This document shows positions 51,647 to 63,675 of a stretch of 64,000 nt of DNA, piece after piece. The stretch is from the NCBI RefSeq assembly GCF_023053635.1, contig NC_086172.1, positions 17,327,501-17,391,500 of the forward strand, read 5' to 3'. The stretch comes from Elgaria multicarinata webbii. Taxonomy: Eukaryota > Chordata > Lepidosauria > Squamata > Anguidae. The notes beneath the pieces were generated by a model. It had not been told where the DNA came from, searched no databases, and saw nothing but the letters and a program-made list of their open reading frames with translations. The stretch's first letter is position 1. Each line of letters starts with the position of its first letter. A program made the position numbers and the translations under genes.

Positions 51647-51985
51647 AATCAGGTTACTACCAAAAGGCTTTCAATGCTACTTTCCTGTCTATGTGTGGGT
51701 GGGATAACTAGCAAGACTGCAACACTGAAGATTCATTCCTTCTTTGCAGAGAAACAAGCAGCAACACAGTAAAATTGCCTTGCCAGCTTGGAGCTGGACT
51801 GGCCCACTACTATCCTTTAACTTTTCTAATACGCATTACAACATACGGACACTGCTTGCTTGAGAATTCTTATTGTAGCCGTTTGCCATGGAAGACAAAT
51901 TAATTTTGTTCTACATTAAACACAAATGTGTCCATTCCTTAACATTTTAAACACCTGAAAATAAAACTTGAGATGGAAAGTCTTT
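51647..51985 (+). other. RPE: RPE 3' UTR with candidate poly-A signal
   Basis: Follows the RPE stop. ATTAAA at about 51915 and AATAAA at 51960-51965 are the first signals; another AATAAA lies at 52447, so longer forms are possible. The end is inferred. Confidence 0.45.
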
Positions 51986-53183
51986 AAGAGTGACTGGACT
52001 TGATAAAATGGACTGGATCCAAACCTTGTTAAGGTCCAAACAATGATACAAAATGAAGAATGGAATGGGGAGGGAGATGAAATGTTTGAAAATCTCCATA
52101 TGAAAATAGAAAATCTTGGAAATACTGGGATTTTTAAAAAAATAAGCAAGACTTTTTAGAGCAATGTTTATTGCTCTTTAAGCTTAATACTACTTGCTGT
52201 TAAGTTGAAGGTGCTTTGTATAAAAACATTACGAATTGCATCACTAACTTTCACCAACGTTCCGTTTCAGAAATGTGGTTCTTATAATACAAGTAACTTG
52301 AGAAATATTATTTTATAATCTGTTGGTGATAGACGCAGAGTGCCTTTTGAATGGAAAACAATCCTCTTCTTCCCTCAGGAGAAAATTTGTCCTATCTTAA
52401 TAGTACATGCTACCTCAATTAAGAGATCTGAAAACATAATTATGAAAATAAACATTTTGCCATACGAATTGCAGGTCTTCTCTCTTAATGCTAGGTTCGT
52501 TCATTAGGATAGCTAACTTGTTTCATTAGGATAAGAGCCTCATCAGACTGGTTTTTCAACTGAATAACATTGGCTCGATCCACTGCCTTACACCCTCCTT
52601 CTTGAGAAGAGGAACATGAGCAAATGGCTCTGCAATGTCTGGTTTGCACATAGTGATAACCCAGAGTATGAGGTTGTTATTGAATCATGGACTGTCATAC
52701 TCTGAAGACCTGCTCACTGGGTAACTTTGAGCCAGTTACTGACTCAGCCTAACCTACCTCACAGGGTGTTGTGAGGATAAAATGGAGAAGGATTATGTAA
52801 GCCGCCTTGGGTTCCTAGCAGGAAAAAAGGTGGGATAGAAATATAATATAAATAAATATGTGTTGTTAAATACAAACAACCCAGGAAGAGAACCTATGGT
52901 TTGTTGTGTTGTGAACTCTTAAGTTCTTAATTAACAACCTGTAGTTAAACCATAGTACAGGGTTCACATGTAACAACAACCCACGATTCAACCTTAGCAT
53001 ATACTCAGCCATTACTCTGGATTGTTGTAATGAGCGAACTGGAGGCCTTAGAGAAAGCCAGCAAAAGCCAAGTCTGTTGTTGGCTAGCAGAACAACAGAT
53101 TTAAGTTTGTGAATGCAAAGTATATAGGACCTAAAGATGCTCCAAAAGTCTGGGGCTGGGAAGAACAAAGCAAAACTGGGTGA
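51986..53183. other. Intergenic DNA between RPE and KANSL1L ends
   Basis: At 52735-52860 the plus strand reads AGCCTAACCTACCTCACAGG ... AAAGGTGGGATAGAAATATA and an AATA-rich tail, a LINE 3' end. The rest is unremarkable. Confidence 0.4.
52735..52860 (+). mobile_element. LINE/SINE-type 3' end, plus strand
   Basis: CTCACAGGGTGTTGTGAGGA, GCCGCCTTGGGTTCCTAGCA and GGTGGGATAGAAATATAA followed by AATAAATA are typical of L2-type 3' ends in reptiles. Confidence 0.5.
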
Positions 53184-54932
53184 TTTATTCTCAGGTTTCC
53201 CTCAAAGGATTTTCTGTTCTCTTGCATAAATCAAATTGCTTAAATATTTTGAAGGACCACACAGGAAGGAGCTGCCATTCTTTAATCATGGAGTTACAGT
53301 TTCTCACACTACTAAAAGTATCCAGGCCCTGGAAGAATATCAGACGATATACTGGAGGAAATGATTGGCCATTTCACAACCCATTATTGATTATGTAAAC
53401 ATTCGTTGCAAAACCAACAATGGATAAAATCCAACATAAGTCTTACTTAGAGTAGATCCATTGAAATGAATGGGACTTAAGTTGGATTTTACACAATATC
53501 GTACCATAATCATGATTTGTGCTATTCAAATGCGAAATCTGAGCTTTTAAAGGGGTGCCATTTTACATGGTTCATCTCTTCATTAGGAATCTCAATCCAT
53601 CAACATCACACTGTGGTATACAGAAATAACTTTTAATTTTAAAACCTTGCAATGAAAATTGCTATATCAGAGGCAAGATTCAAATTTAATTCTCTGGATA
53701 AAACATATTTTTAAAGTTAAAACCAAAATTTACAATAAACTACAATCTAACATAGGCTGTAGTGTTGAAATGCAACTGAACATTTTTACAATATCCAGTG
53801 TACTTCCAGTCCATTTGGAAGGGAAGGGATACTAAAAATGGGGCCATCTACCCATCATAGCTTAGCTTTGGACATGACAATGAATAAAACTTTGCTTAAC
53901 AATGATCAACAGTTTCTCAAAGAAGAGCCATCTTCTTCACAGAGTACACACTATTGGCATCACTGAAAGCAGGTGACAATCCTACACTACTTTTGTACAC
54001 CAGGCGTCGCTGGGACGATACAGATAACATTCCAAACACAGCATTTTAAAATTTGAAGATGAAAATAACTTGGTTTTCTCTCTGTATCAAGAATATGACT
54101 ACTGCCTTGTTTGTAATGTTGACATTTATACAAGCACTTTAGGGGGGATATTTTTAAAATGCCTCAAGGCATGGAATGGATCCTCACAACCTGCTCAAAT
54201 ATAACAAGAGTACACAGTTTTTGTAGGGCTAGAAAGGGTTTTAAATATGTTGTGGTAAAAATAGTAAATAGTTTCCCTAGTGAAGTATTCAGATTTCTCA
54301 ATCCTTTCCATTCCTTCTGATCAAGAATGAAACGGGGATCCACTGTGAAATACAGAAAATCAATTATTTAAAATTGACTTTACCTCATGTACAGTTTTTG
54401 GTGTCTCTCTAGTGAGAGAACTGAATAACCATATATTCACATCATCAAATTTACAAATGGCTGATTCTTTACTGGACAAAACGTTTTCCTTAAAGGGGGA
54501 CAGTATACTTGTATACTTATACCACTCACACAAACTGGCTGGTTGGATTGCTTTTTCTGTGTTGAGCTGAGGTTGTTGCATTGCTCAGCAGGGGGGGAAA
54601 GCATACTCTGCTGCACTGCAACCATACATACACTTAAAAATATTTATCCTTCCAGTTTTTCAAGATGTGGCACCAAATGGCGGTTGCAGTTTAAGAATAT
54701 CCCCTTCTGGTATGCATCTAGATTGAAAACATTCTTCTTGTAGTTGGGATAAAAAGAAACTGCTCTTGGATTCTTATCCTGCCTGTAAAAATAAAATAAA
54801 GGGGGGGGGGGAATATGTGTTGTAAATATAAATATGAGTCAAGCTATTATTGACTGTATGAGCATGGCAATATTTTACCTTATACATTCCTTCACCCTGG
54901 TTAGCTTTCTTAGTGAACCCCCTTATTTTCCG
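53184..54932 (-). other. KANSL1L: Probable KANSL1L 3' UTR
   Basis: AT-rich sequence downstream of the KANSL1L stop (minus strand) without recognised transposons except the short palindrome at 53424. Minus-strand candidate signals are ATTAAA at 53690-53685 and 53637-53632 and AATAAA at 53189-53184. The extent is uncertain. Confidence 0.35.
53424..53497. repeat. Short palindromic repeat
   Basis: AAAATCCAACATAAGTCTTA at the left and TAAGTTGGATTTTA at the right are inverted repeats around CCATTGAAATGAATGGGACT. Same family as 47144-47242. Confidence 0.6.
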
Positions 54933-55181
54933 TCACGTCTGTTTTCTCATGCTGCCAATTCCCAAGTAAACTTGATTGCACTCTTCCAGCTCATCAGCAG
55001 AACTTTTCTTTTGTGGCTGATTACTATTTGGAAAATTGAAGGCAGCATATGAGGTACATTCAGAGTCACTGAGAATGGTCACATTTGAACTTTCTTGCTG
55101 AGCTGTTATTGAATGCTGGCATATTAAAGCCTCTGCTTCTTTATCCTTCAGTGGAAAAGTCCGAAGTTCCCACAAAATAGA
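54933..55181 (-). CDS. KANSL1L: KANSL1L terminal coding exon
   Basis: Acceptor ...TTCCTTTCAG; phase 0 start [20 protein letters not shown], then a Ser/Gln-rich stretch and [19 protein letters not shown] followed by TGA at 54935-54933. Confidence 0.93.
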   Translation of the reverse strand, partial: SILWELRTFPLKDKEAEALICQHSITAQQESSNVTILSDSECTSYAAFNFPNSNQPQKKSSADELEECNQVYLGIGSMRKQT

Positions 55182-58100
55182 CTGAAAGGAATAAAAGAAT
55201 GAATAAGCAGCACGTTCAACTGGAAAATACCTGTCAATAAACATGCGCCACTCCTTACAGAGCAGGCAGCCTGCAGCCCTTAGCCTAATTTCAAAAGTCC
55301 ATGGCATCCAATCAGTTCAGACCTCTGGCAAGAGTGATCTATCCTTCCGGCAGCCCACGGAGTGGGAAGAAAGAGGAAATCCGAGGCAAGAGGTGAGCCT
55401 CCTCCTCTTGGCTTTGGCTGTGCTCACCACCATGTGCCCCCACCCCCCGCAAGGGAATTCAACCCTCAGCAGAAAAAATATTGCCCATCCCTACATTACT
55501 GCAATAATTTGGCAGAGAAGACACTGTCAGCATCTTATACCTTGTACAAAACCTTTGAAACAATTAATAATGCTGATACTTAAAGCTCTGGAGTGCTTCA
55601 CATATCATTTCAGAAATTATTAAATCACCAGAAAATAGACCACTATTATTTCTGGTCCAGGCAGATGGATGGATGAAACTAATGTGAAGTGGCTTGCCTA
55701 AGGACTTTTACAATGCAATCTAAAACACATCTCAGAAATTTATTTATTTACAATATTTCTATATTGCTCTCTATCCAAGGACTTCAGAGCACTCAACAAG
55801 TGAGGTAAAAGAATAAAAACATTAAAAATTACACTTTAAAAGAACAAGTGCAGATTAAACCATGGCCAGTCATTCTGGGAAAGCTTCATGGAACAATGAT
55901 GTTTTCAGGAGGTGCCAAAAGCAATACAGCCTGCCTGACCTCCAATGGCAGGGAGTTCCATAAGAAGGGGGCCACTACACTGAAGGCTCTTCTGGTAGAC
56001 TCCAATCAGAGGGTAGGTCTATGTGGACCCACCAGGAACATGACGTCAGTAGCTGGGCAGGTTGGTGAGAGAGAAGGTGCCCTCTCAGGTATCCTGGTCC
56101 CAAGTTGTTTAGGGCTTTGTACACTAGTACTAGAACTTTAAACCTGGTCCAGTCGCGATTAAGCAGCCAGTGCAGTGCCCTCAGCAAAGGAGTTACATGC
56201 TGTAAAGGGGCAGCTCCCGTCTACTGCTGAGCTGCTGCATTCTGCACTAGCTCCAGCTTTGCAGTAATCCAATCTTGAGGTTACCAAGCTATCCCTGTTC
56301 AGGAGAGGCTGTAGGTGGCGATCCAGCTGAAGCTGGTTAAAAACACTCCAAGCTGCCATGGCCACTTGAGCCTCCAGCGACAGAGATGGATCTAAGAGTA
56401 CCCCCCAAACTACGAACCTGATCTTTCAAAGGGAGTGCAACCCCATCCAGAAGAGGCAATAAGCCTATTTCCCAGACTCTGGAATCTCTCACCCACAGGG
56501 CTTCTATCTTGCCAGGATTCAGTTTGTTTATTGGTCCTCATCCAGCCCATTACTGAGTCCAGGCACCGGTCCAGGACTTGCACAGCCTCACCTGATTCAG
56601 ATGTGACAGGGAGATAGAGCTGCATGTTATCAGCATACTGATGGCATTTGGCTCCAAATTCCCTAATGACTACTCCCAACGGTTTCATGCAGGTGTTAAA
56701 CAACATTGGGGACAAGATGGTACCTTGTGGAGCCCCATATCTCAACTGCTGAAGAATAGTCACCCAATTTTACTCTGAAATTGCCCCCGTAGGTAGGTCC
56801 GGAACCAGTGTAACACAGTGCCTCTGATACCCATTTCACGGAGTTGATCCAGGAGGATATCAAAAGCCGATGAAAGACCAGCAGAATTAACAGGGTTGCA
56901 CTCCCCTTGTCCCTCTCGATTCAGTCTTGGTCGCCCTGATGACCAGGCTGATTCAGAAATATGTTCCACTATGATCATATCTATTCAGAAGTAAGCCCCA
57001 CTGAGCTCAATGAAACTAACTCCCAGGTACATGTGTATAAGTTTGCACCCTTAGTGAGTTTGTCTAAGGCAAGGTTTAGTTCGGGGTTATTTTTTAAGAA
57101 CCACCACAGTGTGGAGCTCAAAACTACTTTTACAAAGTAAAATACAATACAAAAGATCTCAGCAAGATTTCTGAAAAATGTTTATCAGCAGCCTTTGCTC
57201 CCTTTTTCTGCCAGTGTGAAAGGGATTCCTCAGCTGCCCACAAATCAAAAGTCCCAGCTGTTACTAAATATGTTTTTACCGTTGCTTCTTGGATTCTTTC
57301 CAAAGACTGCAATGGTTCCAAGTACGGAGAACTGTAGATTTCTGAAGTAACGTCAGCAGTGTTTTCAGACAAATGGGGAGCTATTAAATCAGAGTTGACT
57401 AGCTTTTCTTTCAGTGCTTGATCTTGTCCTTCAGAAGTTCTGCTATATGATCTATAATGAAATAGAATAAACCTTCAGTTACTTCCAAATAAAAATCATC
57501 TGAGGAAAATGCTTCCATATTCTAAGATGGATGAATTAGATTTCTTAGAATTCTGAAAAGAAAACTCAAGTATTGAAGGGGGTCTTTAAAAAACCAAGAT
57601 GAACCATCCCATTGTGTATAAAAACATCTCCATTCTTGGTCAGAGCATGGAATACCATTTGTAATGAAGTGTAGGCCCTCCTGTGATGCTATCTTCCCTA
57701 CCACATCATTTTTCAAATTTATTGCCAAACCAAAAACAAGGCATTTAAGCTTTTAAAAAGCTGGCTCTTTAGTTATTCAAATCTATGCGTGAAACATACA
57801 GCATATATTTAATACAATTTAAATCTCTTCAACACCAGAGAGGTGCCAGTGCAGCAGTAGACTTGGTGCTCTTCTGTTGCTGTCCAGTAGTTACTGCCAA
57901 GTGGAAGAACAACAGCTAAATGCCCTCTTGCAATCAGATGCTGCCTGCATATGATGAAGTCAAGAAGTGGTCTGGGGATTGAGGCTGTGGCCCTCTTCCA
58001 CCAGATACTGACTTCCTGACCCTGGAAGACAGACCCCCCCCCCAACCTAGTTGCCCTCCTTTCATCAGCAGGGGAGGAAGAATAGTGGATAATGATACGA

Positions 58101-61100
58101 AACAACCCCCCTTCCCAAAGGAAACTGAAAATGTCTTCATTTATAGAGTTGATCTGTGTTAACAGCCACTCCACAAGCATTTTAGGAATAAGCACACATC
58201 CATGAAGGGTCAACAAGGAGACAATCTTCATGTTCCCATTTCAACTTACTGAATATAAATGGAAGTGAACTGACTATTCACCTGAAATTTTGAACACAGC
58301 CTGATGTTAGAGGAGCTTCAGATTTGTGCAGGCAAGCAATTTGGCCCAGAGAAGTCACACCCTTAAAAAGGAGCCCAAATATAGAAAGAAGCTGTTAAAG
58401 AACAGTGAAAAAAGAAAAAGAGCCAAGCAGCACTGGCCATGAAAATGTAGTCACTCGGCGAGGAGTTGCAGTGCTACTCAGTACAGCAGGGGCTGGCATT
58501 CCAGTCCTCTTAAACGGATAAGTACTCTTTTCATTCTAAGGGCAGAACCATGTTCTAATTATTATTATTATTACGTCTCTTTCTTTAGAGTATTTATTCA
58601 TAAGTGTTGATTAATAGAATGGGTCTGACAGGGTAGTGTTTATTATTTTTATTTTGAAATACCAAATGATCGCATTTGATCATCTACATTTATTTTCAAA
58701 GGCCAGAATCCAAAACGTTGTTTAGCCTCACAAAAGGTTCGCATTAGCCCAGTGACAATTATATTGTTGCCTTTGAATAGCTGACTCTCATCATCTCACG
58801 AAATGCCTTTGAACCCCACCCTGCAGTTAAAAAACAAACATCCAACCATGTGGAATGGGGAGTTGCTCTTGAAGAAAAAAAGTTCCTGTTGGAGAAAATT
58901 GGTTGAGAACTAGTTCTACAGTACTTTTGGATTCTGACCAGGATTCTAAATATTAGAGGGGGGGGGGGGAATATTCTACTAGGTTTAATTTTCTATACTA
59001 TAATGAGAAAACATGAGTCACCCTCTCCAAATATAGATATGATATGATGGGATGTGGAATATAATGCTGTTTACAAAAACATTTCCATTAAAAGAATCGA
59101 AGAGTGCTATCCGATTCAGTCTTCTCAGTGATGGAAAGTCCTTCTCTCAGTGGAATGGAGGAGGGCTGGTTCCCTCTCCTGCTGCATCCCTCTCTGCGTG
59201 CTCTCAAAATCTGCTTCAGAGAGCAGGTGGGAATTTTCTACAGTATCTGAGTACACATCCAACAGATAATTGTAGAGGGTGCAGAGCGGGGCCAGTGAGA
59301 GGGAGGGGTATGGCCCTCGGCTATTGGGCGATATAGAAATGCAATAAATAAAGAACTAGGGGACCCTGCACCCCAAGACATTTATAGAAGTAAACGTAAG
59401 TCACAAATATTAGGGAAGTTTTTAACTGAACTTTAAACAACCTGTATTAGAAATTACACACACAGGGAGCTCTAATACACATAAAAAACACTTGCAAGAG
59501 CAAAAGATTCTTGAATTCAATGGGAAAGCTTGCTCATGCAGGAATGCTGTGCAAATACTGAAATATACAGGAACCTTTCAAATTGAGTTTATATCTGAAA
59601 AATGGGAGAACAAGCTCCATGTAACTTCAAGAACTTGAGAAAAGTGACACACCCAGAGACCACTGGTAGCGAATAATGATTCTTAGGGCTCATCTACACC
59701 AAGCACAATAGTCCACTATGAAAGCAGTATATAAAGGGCAGGATCGTAGAATCACAGAATAGCAGAGTTGGTATTCCAACAAGGCCATCGAGTCCAACCC
59801 ACCGCTCAATGCAGGAATCCACCCTGAAGCATCCCTGACAGATGGTTGTCCAGCTGCCTCTTGAATGCCTCTAGTGTGGGAGAGCCCACAACCTCCCTAG
59901 GTAACTGATTCCATTGTCGTACTGCTCTAACAGTCAGGAGCCACACTACTGCTTTATAGTGGTATTGAAGTGCACTGACAACTGTTGGGGCCTCATTGAC
60001 ACCTACTATATACCACTTTCATACCACTATATCCTTCTTGGTGTGCCTCTTGCCTTTTATATACCATTTTCATAGCGGAATATGCTGCTTGGTGTAGATG
60101 AACCCATATACAAGCTTCAATTTCAACCTGCCTGTTCCTTCTGGGCCATCGGCATTGCTCCCACAGTGACCATCGCGCTCGCTCTTTGTCTTCATAATTT
60201 GCATGACGTGCAGCATAGACATCATCGGACAGGTCTTCTGCCTAAACAATGAAGTGCCCAGATTGTAAGTAAGTGTAAGAGTGGTTTAAAAATAAATCAT
60301 GTCATTGATTTTCAACACCCTAAAATGCAATATACTTGATGGCAATGCAATCCATTCATAATTAGACATAAGTACAACCCTTTCCTGTTTCTCCAGAACA
60401 CTGCAGTATGGATGGGTGTGATTGTTATGGGCTGCATTACACAGGAGAAGAGGGGCGACCAGGGGTATGAATTGAATACTTCCCCACTGTTCAGTTCTAT
60501 GATGGAAGAGCCTGCTGTTTCCCAGCTATTCCCACTTTAAAAGTGGTTCTTTTTATCCTGGGATTTCTACAGGATTCTGCAGGAGTTCTCCTGGTTGTTG
60601 GCAATGTCATGAAATCAACCCAAATACTTCTATGAGTGGTCAATCACGAGTATGCAATATAGCTCGTTTTGAGGAGCCCCAAGTCTTTTAAAACAACAAA
60701 ACGATTCAAAAGCAATGTTTTGAGTCATCAGATGAATGGGAATACAGCCTACCTTTTCTTCATCCTTATGTAGACTTCCCAAAGGCTCAAGGCTAACAAT
60801 TCTCCAGCTGTTGATGAGAAAAAATTCCTCAGTGCAAGGTTATCAGAAACTCATCTCTATTGCACTATGAAAAATCATTCTGTGCAATAAATCTTGTAAA
60901 AGCACTCATTAAGTAAATTAAATAAATATTTTGCATAGGTAAAGCATGTCTAGTTCAAAGACATTAGCTGCAAGTTGACAAGCTTCTCATTGGACATTTA
61001 TCTAGTCAGTAATTTGCTTATGTGCAAGCATAGCCATGCTGTGATTGGGCAAAGAAGCAAAATGCTGGTCTGCCTCCTCCATGTGCTACAAGGCTGCCTG

Positions 61101-63675
61101 GTTATGGGCTATTTGAGCTACCGTTAGTTGCCCGTGCAAGGGGAGACCAGAACATGCCCCCCCCCTTTTTCTGTTCTCCTGTTGTTTTTAGTTTTGCTAA
61201 CAGATTAGGTTTTCCTTCACTAGTGTTCTCCCATCCGGGTTCTTATATCAATCAGCAAGGTCCCATCCATGTTCATTTTGTTGTTGGTGGTGTTTTTGTC
61301 TGTCTCAAAATGCAGGATTATCAAAAGCCTTGATAGTCTAGATGTGTTCGTACTTAATTGCAGTGAATGTCAATAATCCCAAACAAATGTTTTGAAAGTC
61401 TGAAAACAGATACCGTGGATGGTTCTAAATGGGACAGTCAAAATTCTCTGATATATGCCAGAGAATTGGGGAAATATTCAGGCATTGACAAACTCAATCT
61501 AGGATTGACATTTACATATGAATTATGACAATGCGCATCACATTCTGGACATTCAGTATAGCAATCCTGTTTCAGTTATCTTTGCTGTCTAATAGTGTAG
61601 CAAATTAAAGAACTTTCATGTAATGCAAGTATCTTCAGGTTGGACTTCAATTTACTAAGGCTGTAAACCGTATAAATTCAGATATGCATTTCAATATGCA
61701 TCTTGGCTGGCGTTCTGTTTTGCCACGCTGGTTTGGGGCAGTTCCATTGTTGTGGAATAATGTGACAAAATAGGTAGCACTGGGCTGGTTGCTGAGCAAC
61801 GAGAACACGGTTCTCTTAAATACCTTCTTGCCTTTTTCTGTACCTGCTCTTCACCATAAAAAATATCAAGCATTTTTCTAGAGATGAGAAATGTTTGCAA
61901 AATAGCCATTTCTTTTGACTTTGACTCACCTCTACTTTTATTTTAATTATGCCCTTTTAAAATATAATGTTATGCCATCTTATGAATGGACAGTGAACAC
62001 ATTAAATGTACCTTGGAGTGAGAATTTCTTTATACTGTAGCTTTTCCAACTTAGATGGTGCAACCAGCGACATAGGGATAACAATATTATCTATATCATA
62101 GGAGCTCTCACTTCTCAGCCGCCGTCTTAAATTGATCTATTAAAAAATATATTATATATTTGTTGACATTAAATTGCCACACAAAATCAAAAGTAATCTT
62201 CAATGCAAAGACCTAGTAAGAGCACCAGCTGTAATACTAAAGGTGAACATCACTGAAATGCTATTTCCTTATCCTTTTCAAGCTGATAATCTTTTTTACT
62301 GGCTTTGTAACATAAACTAACTATAAGGGCATCAAAATGCTACAATGGAAAATGGACATGGGGTTTGGTCATTTGTCCAGTTAAACATTTCACACAGTCA
62401 TATGTGTGAAGCAATAATTATTTGTACTGCAAAGAAGAGCACTGGGGGGGGGAAGTCTAAATCACACTTTCTCAATCTGATACCCTCCATATATTTAGTT
62501 CAACTCCCATCAGCCCCAGCCAGCATGGGCAATGGTCATCTGGAGGGCACCAGATTGGGGAAGGGCGGCTTAAACCATTTCACAATTTGTTTAAAAAGTT
62601 GTTAAATAAAACTTGAAAATATGAAAAAAAGGTTCAGTTTTAAAATGGGGTTATGGTTATTGTGCAGAGCAAGGGTTTCTGCTCAGTGTGCTTGTATACC
62701 ATGAGCTATGATGAAGGGCTTGGGAGCAAAGAGCCCTCTTGTCTTGCTAGCATGATGTAATAAAAAGGTAGCTTTGCCACCTAAGCAAAGGTAGTCTTGA
62801 TTTTATGGCGTCTTTGATAATATTTGACCATCAACTGGTTGACGTCACCCCAAGTGGAATGTTGTAAAATACAAAGATGTCTTTCACAGGGAAGGACAAT
62901 TGAGAAATAGGCTGAAGTGAAGCAATGGCATGGTGTACACTTCAATAAAATAAAATCCAAAAATTCAGTTCCTGTTTTGAATTTTAAAACGCTGATTAGA
63001 AAATGTTTTGACGCATCAGCCTTACAAAGAAATGCCAATTCCATAAACAAGCTCTAGTGTTGTTGTTTTTTTAAAAAAACTAAAAGCTTAAATATGCAGT
63101 CTTTAATTTATGAAAACATAAACGTATATACTATTAGTAAAACCAGATTGTTTTTGACTAGTTTTGTTGTTACCACTGAATTTAGCAAATAGACCCTAAG
63201 CTCTTACAATTTGGATCAAAGATCCTAACTCTGTCAAAACCACTGCTTTTATCCCATATAATGGAGTACAAAAATGTCTCAAATTCTGGTACAGCCCTCA
63301 CTGGCACTACTTTGAGGGGCGTTGCAACTACAAGGGAAAGGACGGTGCTGCTAGTGACTCAGGAACTTCATGTAAACTACACCACTGGAACTACACTGGA
63401 GATTCAGTTGTCAGTGGGGCAGAGCTGGTTGGTTCTTCTCTGCTGTCAAGACTAGCATTATCTGTTGCAATCTGCTCTAGATGCCGTATCACCGTAAGCA
63501 TATCAGTAGATCTAGGCTGATCATCTTTCAGTGCATACATTTTAGTATACCTGTGATGTGGTACTGTGACTTGATCTAGATATCGTGTCGCCATTGGCTG
63601 CTCCTGCAAAATGACTATGGGATTCCTGTTCTTCATGCTGAAAAGAAAAGGCTTCACATCTATTGTTACTTTCTC
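54933..63675 (-). CDS. KANSL1L: KANSL1L, C-terminal 329 residues in 6 exons (5' part beyond the window)
   Basis: In transcription order the coding exons are 63675-63397, 62136-62012, 60807-60753, 60241-60132, 57451-57280 and 55181-54933, 990 nt including TGA with matching phases. The PEHE domain is recognised from [36 protein letters not shown], the acidic EDLSDDVY segment and RARWSLWEQ. Established knowledge: KANSL1L is a paralogue of KANSL1, the scaffold of the NSL histone acetyltransferase complex, and PEHE domains bind MOF/KAT8. The product is expected to be nuclear. The tail ([18 protein letters not shown]) matches the family C-terminus. Five of the six exons use standard acceptors and donors; exon 60241-60132 needs a GC donor. 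Confidence 0.95.
55182..55740. other. KANSL1L last intron, left part, nothing recognised
   Basis: Intronic DNA with no named repeat before the LINE at 55741. Confidence 0.35.
55741..56990 (-). mobile_element. L2-type LINE, minus strand, decayed, in KANSL1L intron
   Basis: The 3' end is TTTATTTATTTACAATATTT at 55741. Reverse-transcriptase pieces lie in order on the minus strand: 56763-56410 ([20 protein letters not shown] and [11 protein letters not shown], where the catalytic YADD reads YADN), 56365-56159 and 56187-55975 ([20 protein letters not shown]). Several frame changes are present. Same family as 9019-9560 and related to 41061-42725. Inactive. Confidence 0.75.
56977..57049. repeat. 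Short palindromic repeat family
   Basis: TATTCAGAAGTAAGCCCCAC and AACTCCCAGGTACATGTGTA show the usual arms of the family at 12525-12604. Confidence 0.5.
57280..57451 (-). CDS. KANSL1L: KANSL1L exon
   Basis: Acceptor ...TTTCATTATAG, donor GTAAAA. Completes Arg then reads [20 protein letters not shown], later [15 protein letters not shown], phase 0 end. Joined to the last exon this gives [15 protein letters not shown], matching the family pattern. Confidence 0.9.
57452..59685. other. KANSL1L intron
   Basis: At 59305-59360 a plus-strand LINE tail (CTCGGCTATTGGGCGATATA then AATAAATAAA) is visible. An (ATT)n run lies at 58558-58572 and a G run at 58960-58970. Otherwise unremarkable AT-rich DNA. 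Confidence 0.4.
59686..60105. mobile_element. MITE with 20-bp terminal inverted repeats, carrying a nested CR1 piece
   Basis: Left end GGGCTCATCTACACCAAGCA (59686-59705); the complement of the right end is GGGTTCATCTACACCAAGCA (60105-60086), 19 of 20 matching. The body has TATATACCACTTTCATACCA and TTTATATACCATTTTCATAG. No clear target duplication. The right end lies 27 bp from the KANSL1L exon 60132-60241. Confidence 0.7.
59743..59939 (-). mobile_element. CR1 LINE 3' end, nested in the MITE, minus strand
   Basis: ATCGTAGAATCACAGAATAG then AAGGCCATCGAGTCCAACCC, AATGCAGGAATCCACCCTGA and TGTGGGAGAGCCCACAACCT are the classic reptile/bird CR1 3' region in reverse, ending in the ATTCTGTGATTCT-type octamer repeats. 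It interrupts the MITE, so it inserted later. Confidence 0.75.
60132..60241 (-). CDS. KANSL1L: KANSL1L exon, end of PEHE domain, with GC donor
   Basis: Acceptor ...TTGTTTAG. Reads [20 protein letters not shown] and [16 protein letters not shown] plus AG. The exon must end before GCAGGT (60131-60130 on the minus strand) to keep the frame into the next exon ([11 protein letters not shown]). The nearby GT five bases on would give an immediate stop. It is therefore a GC-AG intron. Confidence 0.88.
60753..60807 (-). CDS. KANSL1L: KANSL1L exon (55 nt), PEHE domain
   Basis: Acceptor ...CATCAACAG, donor GTAGGC. Completes Ser and reads [18 protein letters not shown], phase 0 end. It is too short to stand out as an ORF but fits both neighbours. 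Confidence 0.93.
60808..62011. other. KANSL1L intron, nothing recognised
   Basis: AT-rich intronic DNA with no repeat or gene that I can support. Confidence 0.4.
62012..62136 (-). CDS. KANSL1L: KANSL1L exon, start of PEHE domain
   Basis: Acceptor ...TTTTAATAG, donor GTACAT. Reads [40 protein letters not shown] and P, ending with two bases of a Ser codon. This is the most conserved block of the family. Confidence 0.96.
62137..63396. other. KANSL1L intron
   Basis: Apart from the palindromic element at 62472-62570 I see only unique AT-rich sequence. Confidence 0.4.
62472..62570. mobile_element. Palindromic MITE (CCCTCCA...GGAGGGCACCAGATTGGGG)
   Basis: CTCAATCTGATACCCTCCAT at the left mirrors GGAGGGCACCAGATTGGGGA at the right, with CAACTCCCATCAGCCCCAGC in the core. 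Same family as 27394-27528. Confidence 0.6.
63397..63675 (-). CDS. KANSL1L: KANSL1L exon (first read in window)
   Basis: Minus strand. Acceptor ...TTCTGGCAG; begins [20 protein letters not shown] and includes [20 protein letters not shown] and [15 protein letters not shown]. It ends LTTESP in phase 0 at donor GTGTAG; reading through hits an immediate stop, which fixes the exon end. Exactly 93 codons. Confidence 0.88.

Noticed and set aside
60123-60241. Normal GT donor for the KANSL1L exon at AACAGGCAG|GT
   Set aside because: It would put the next exon out of frame with an immediate stop (ATC ATA TAG), and the family alignment supports the shorter exon.
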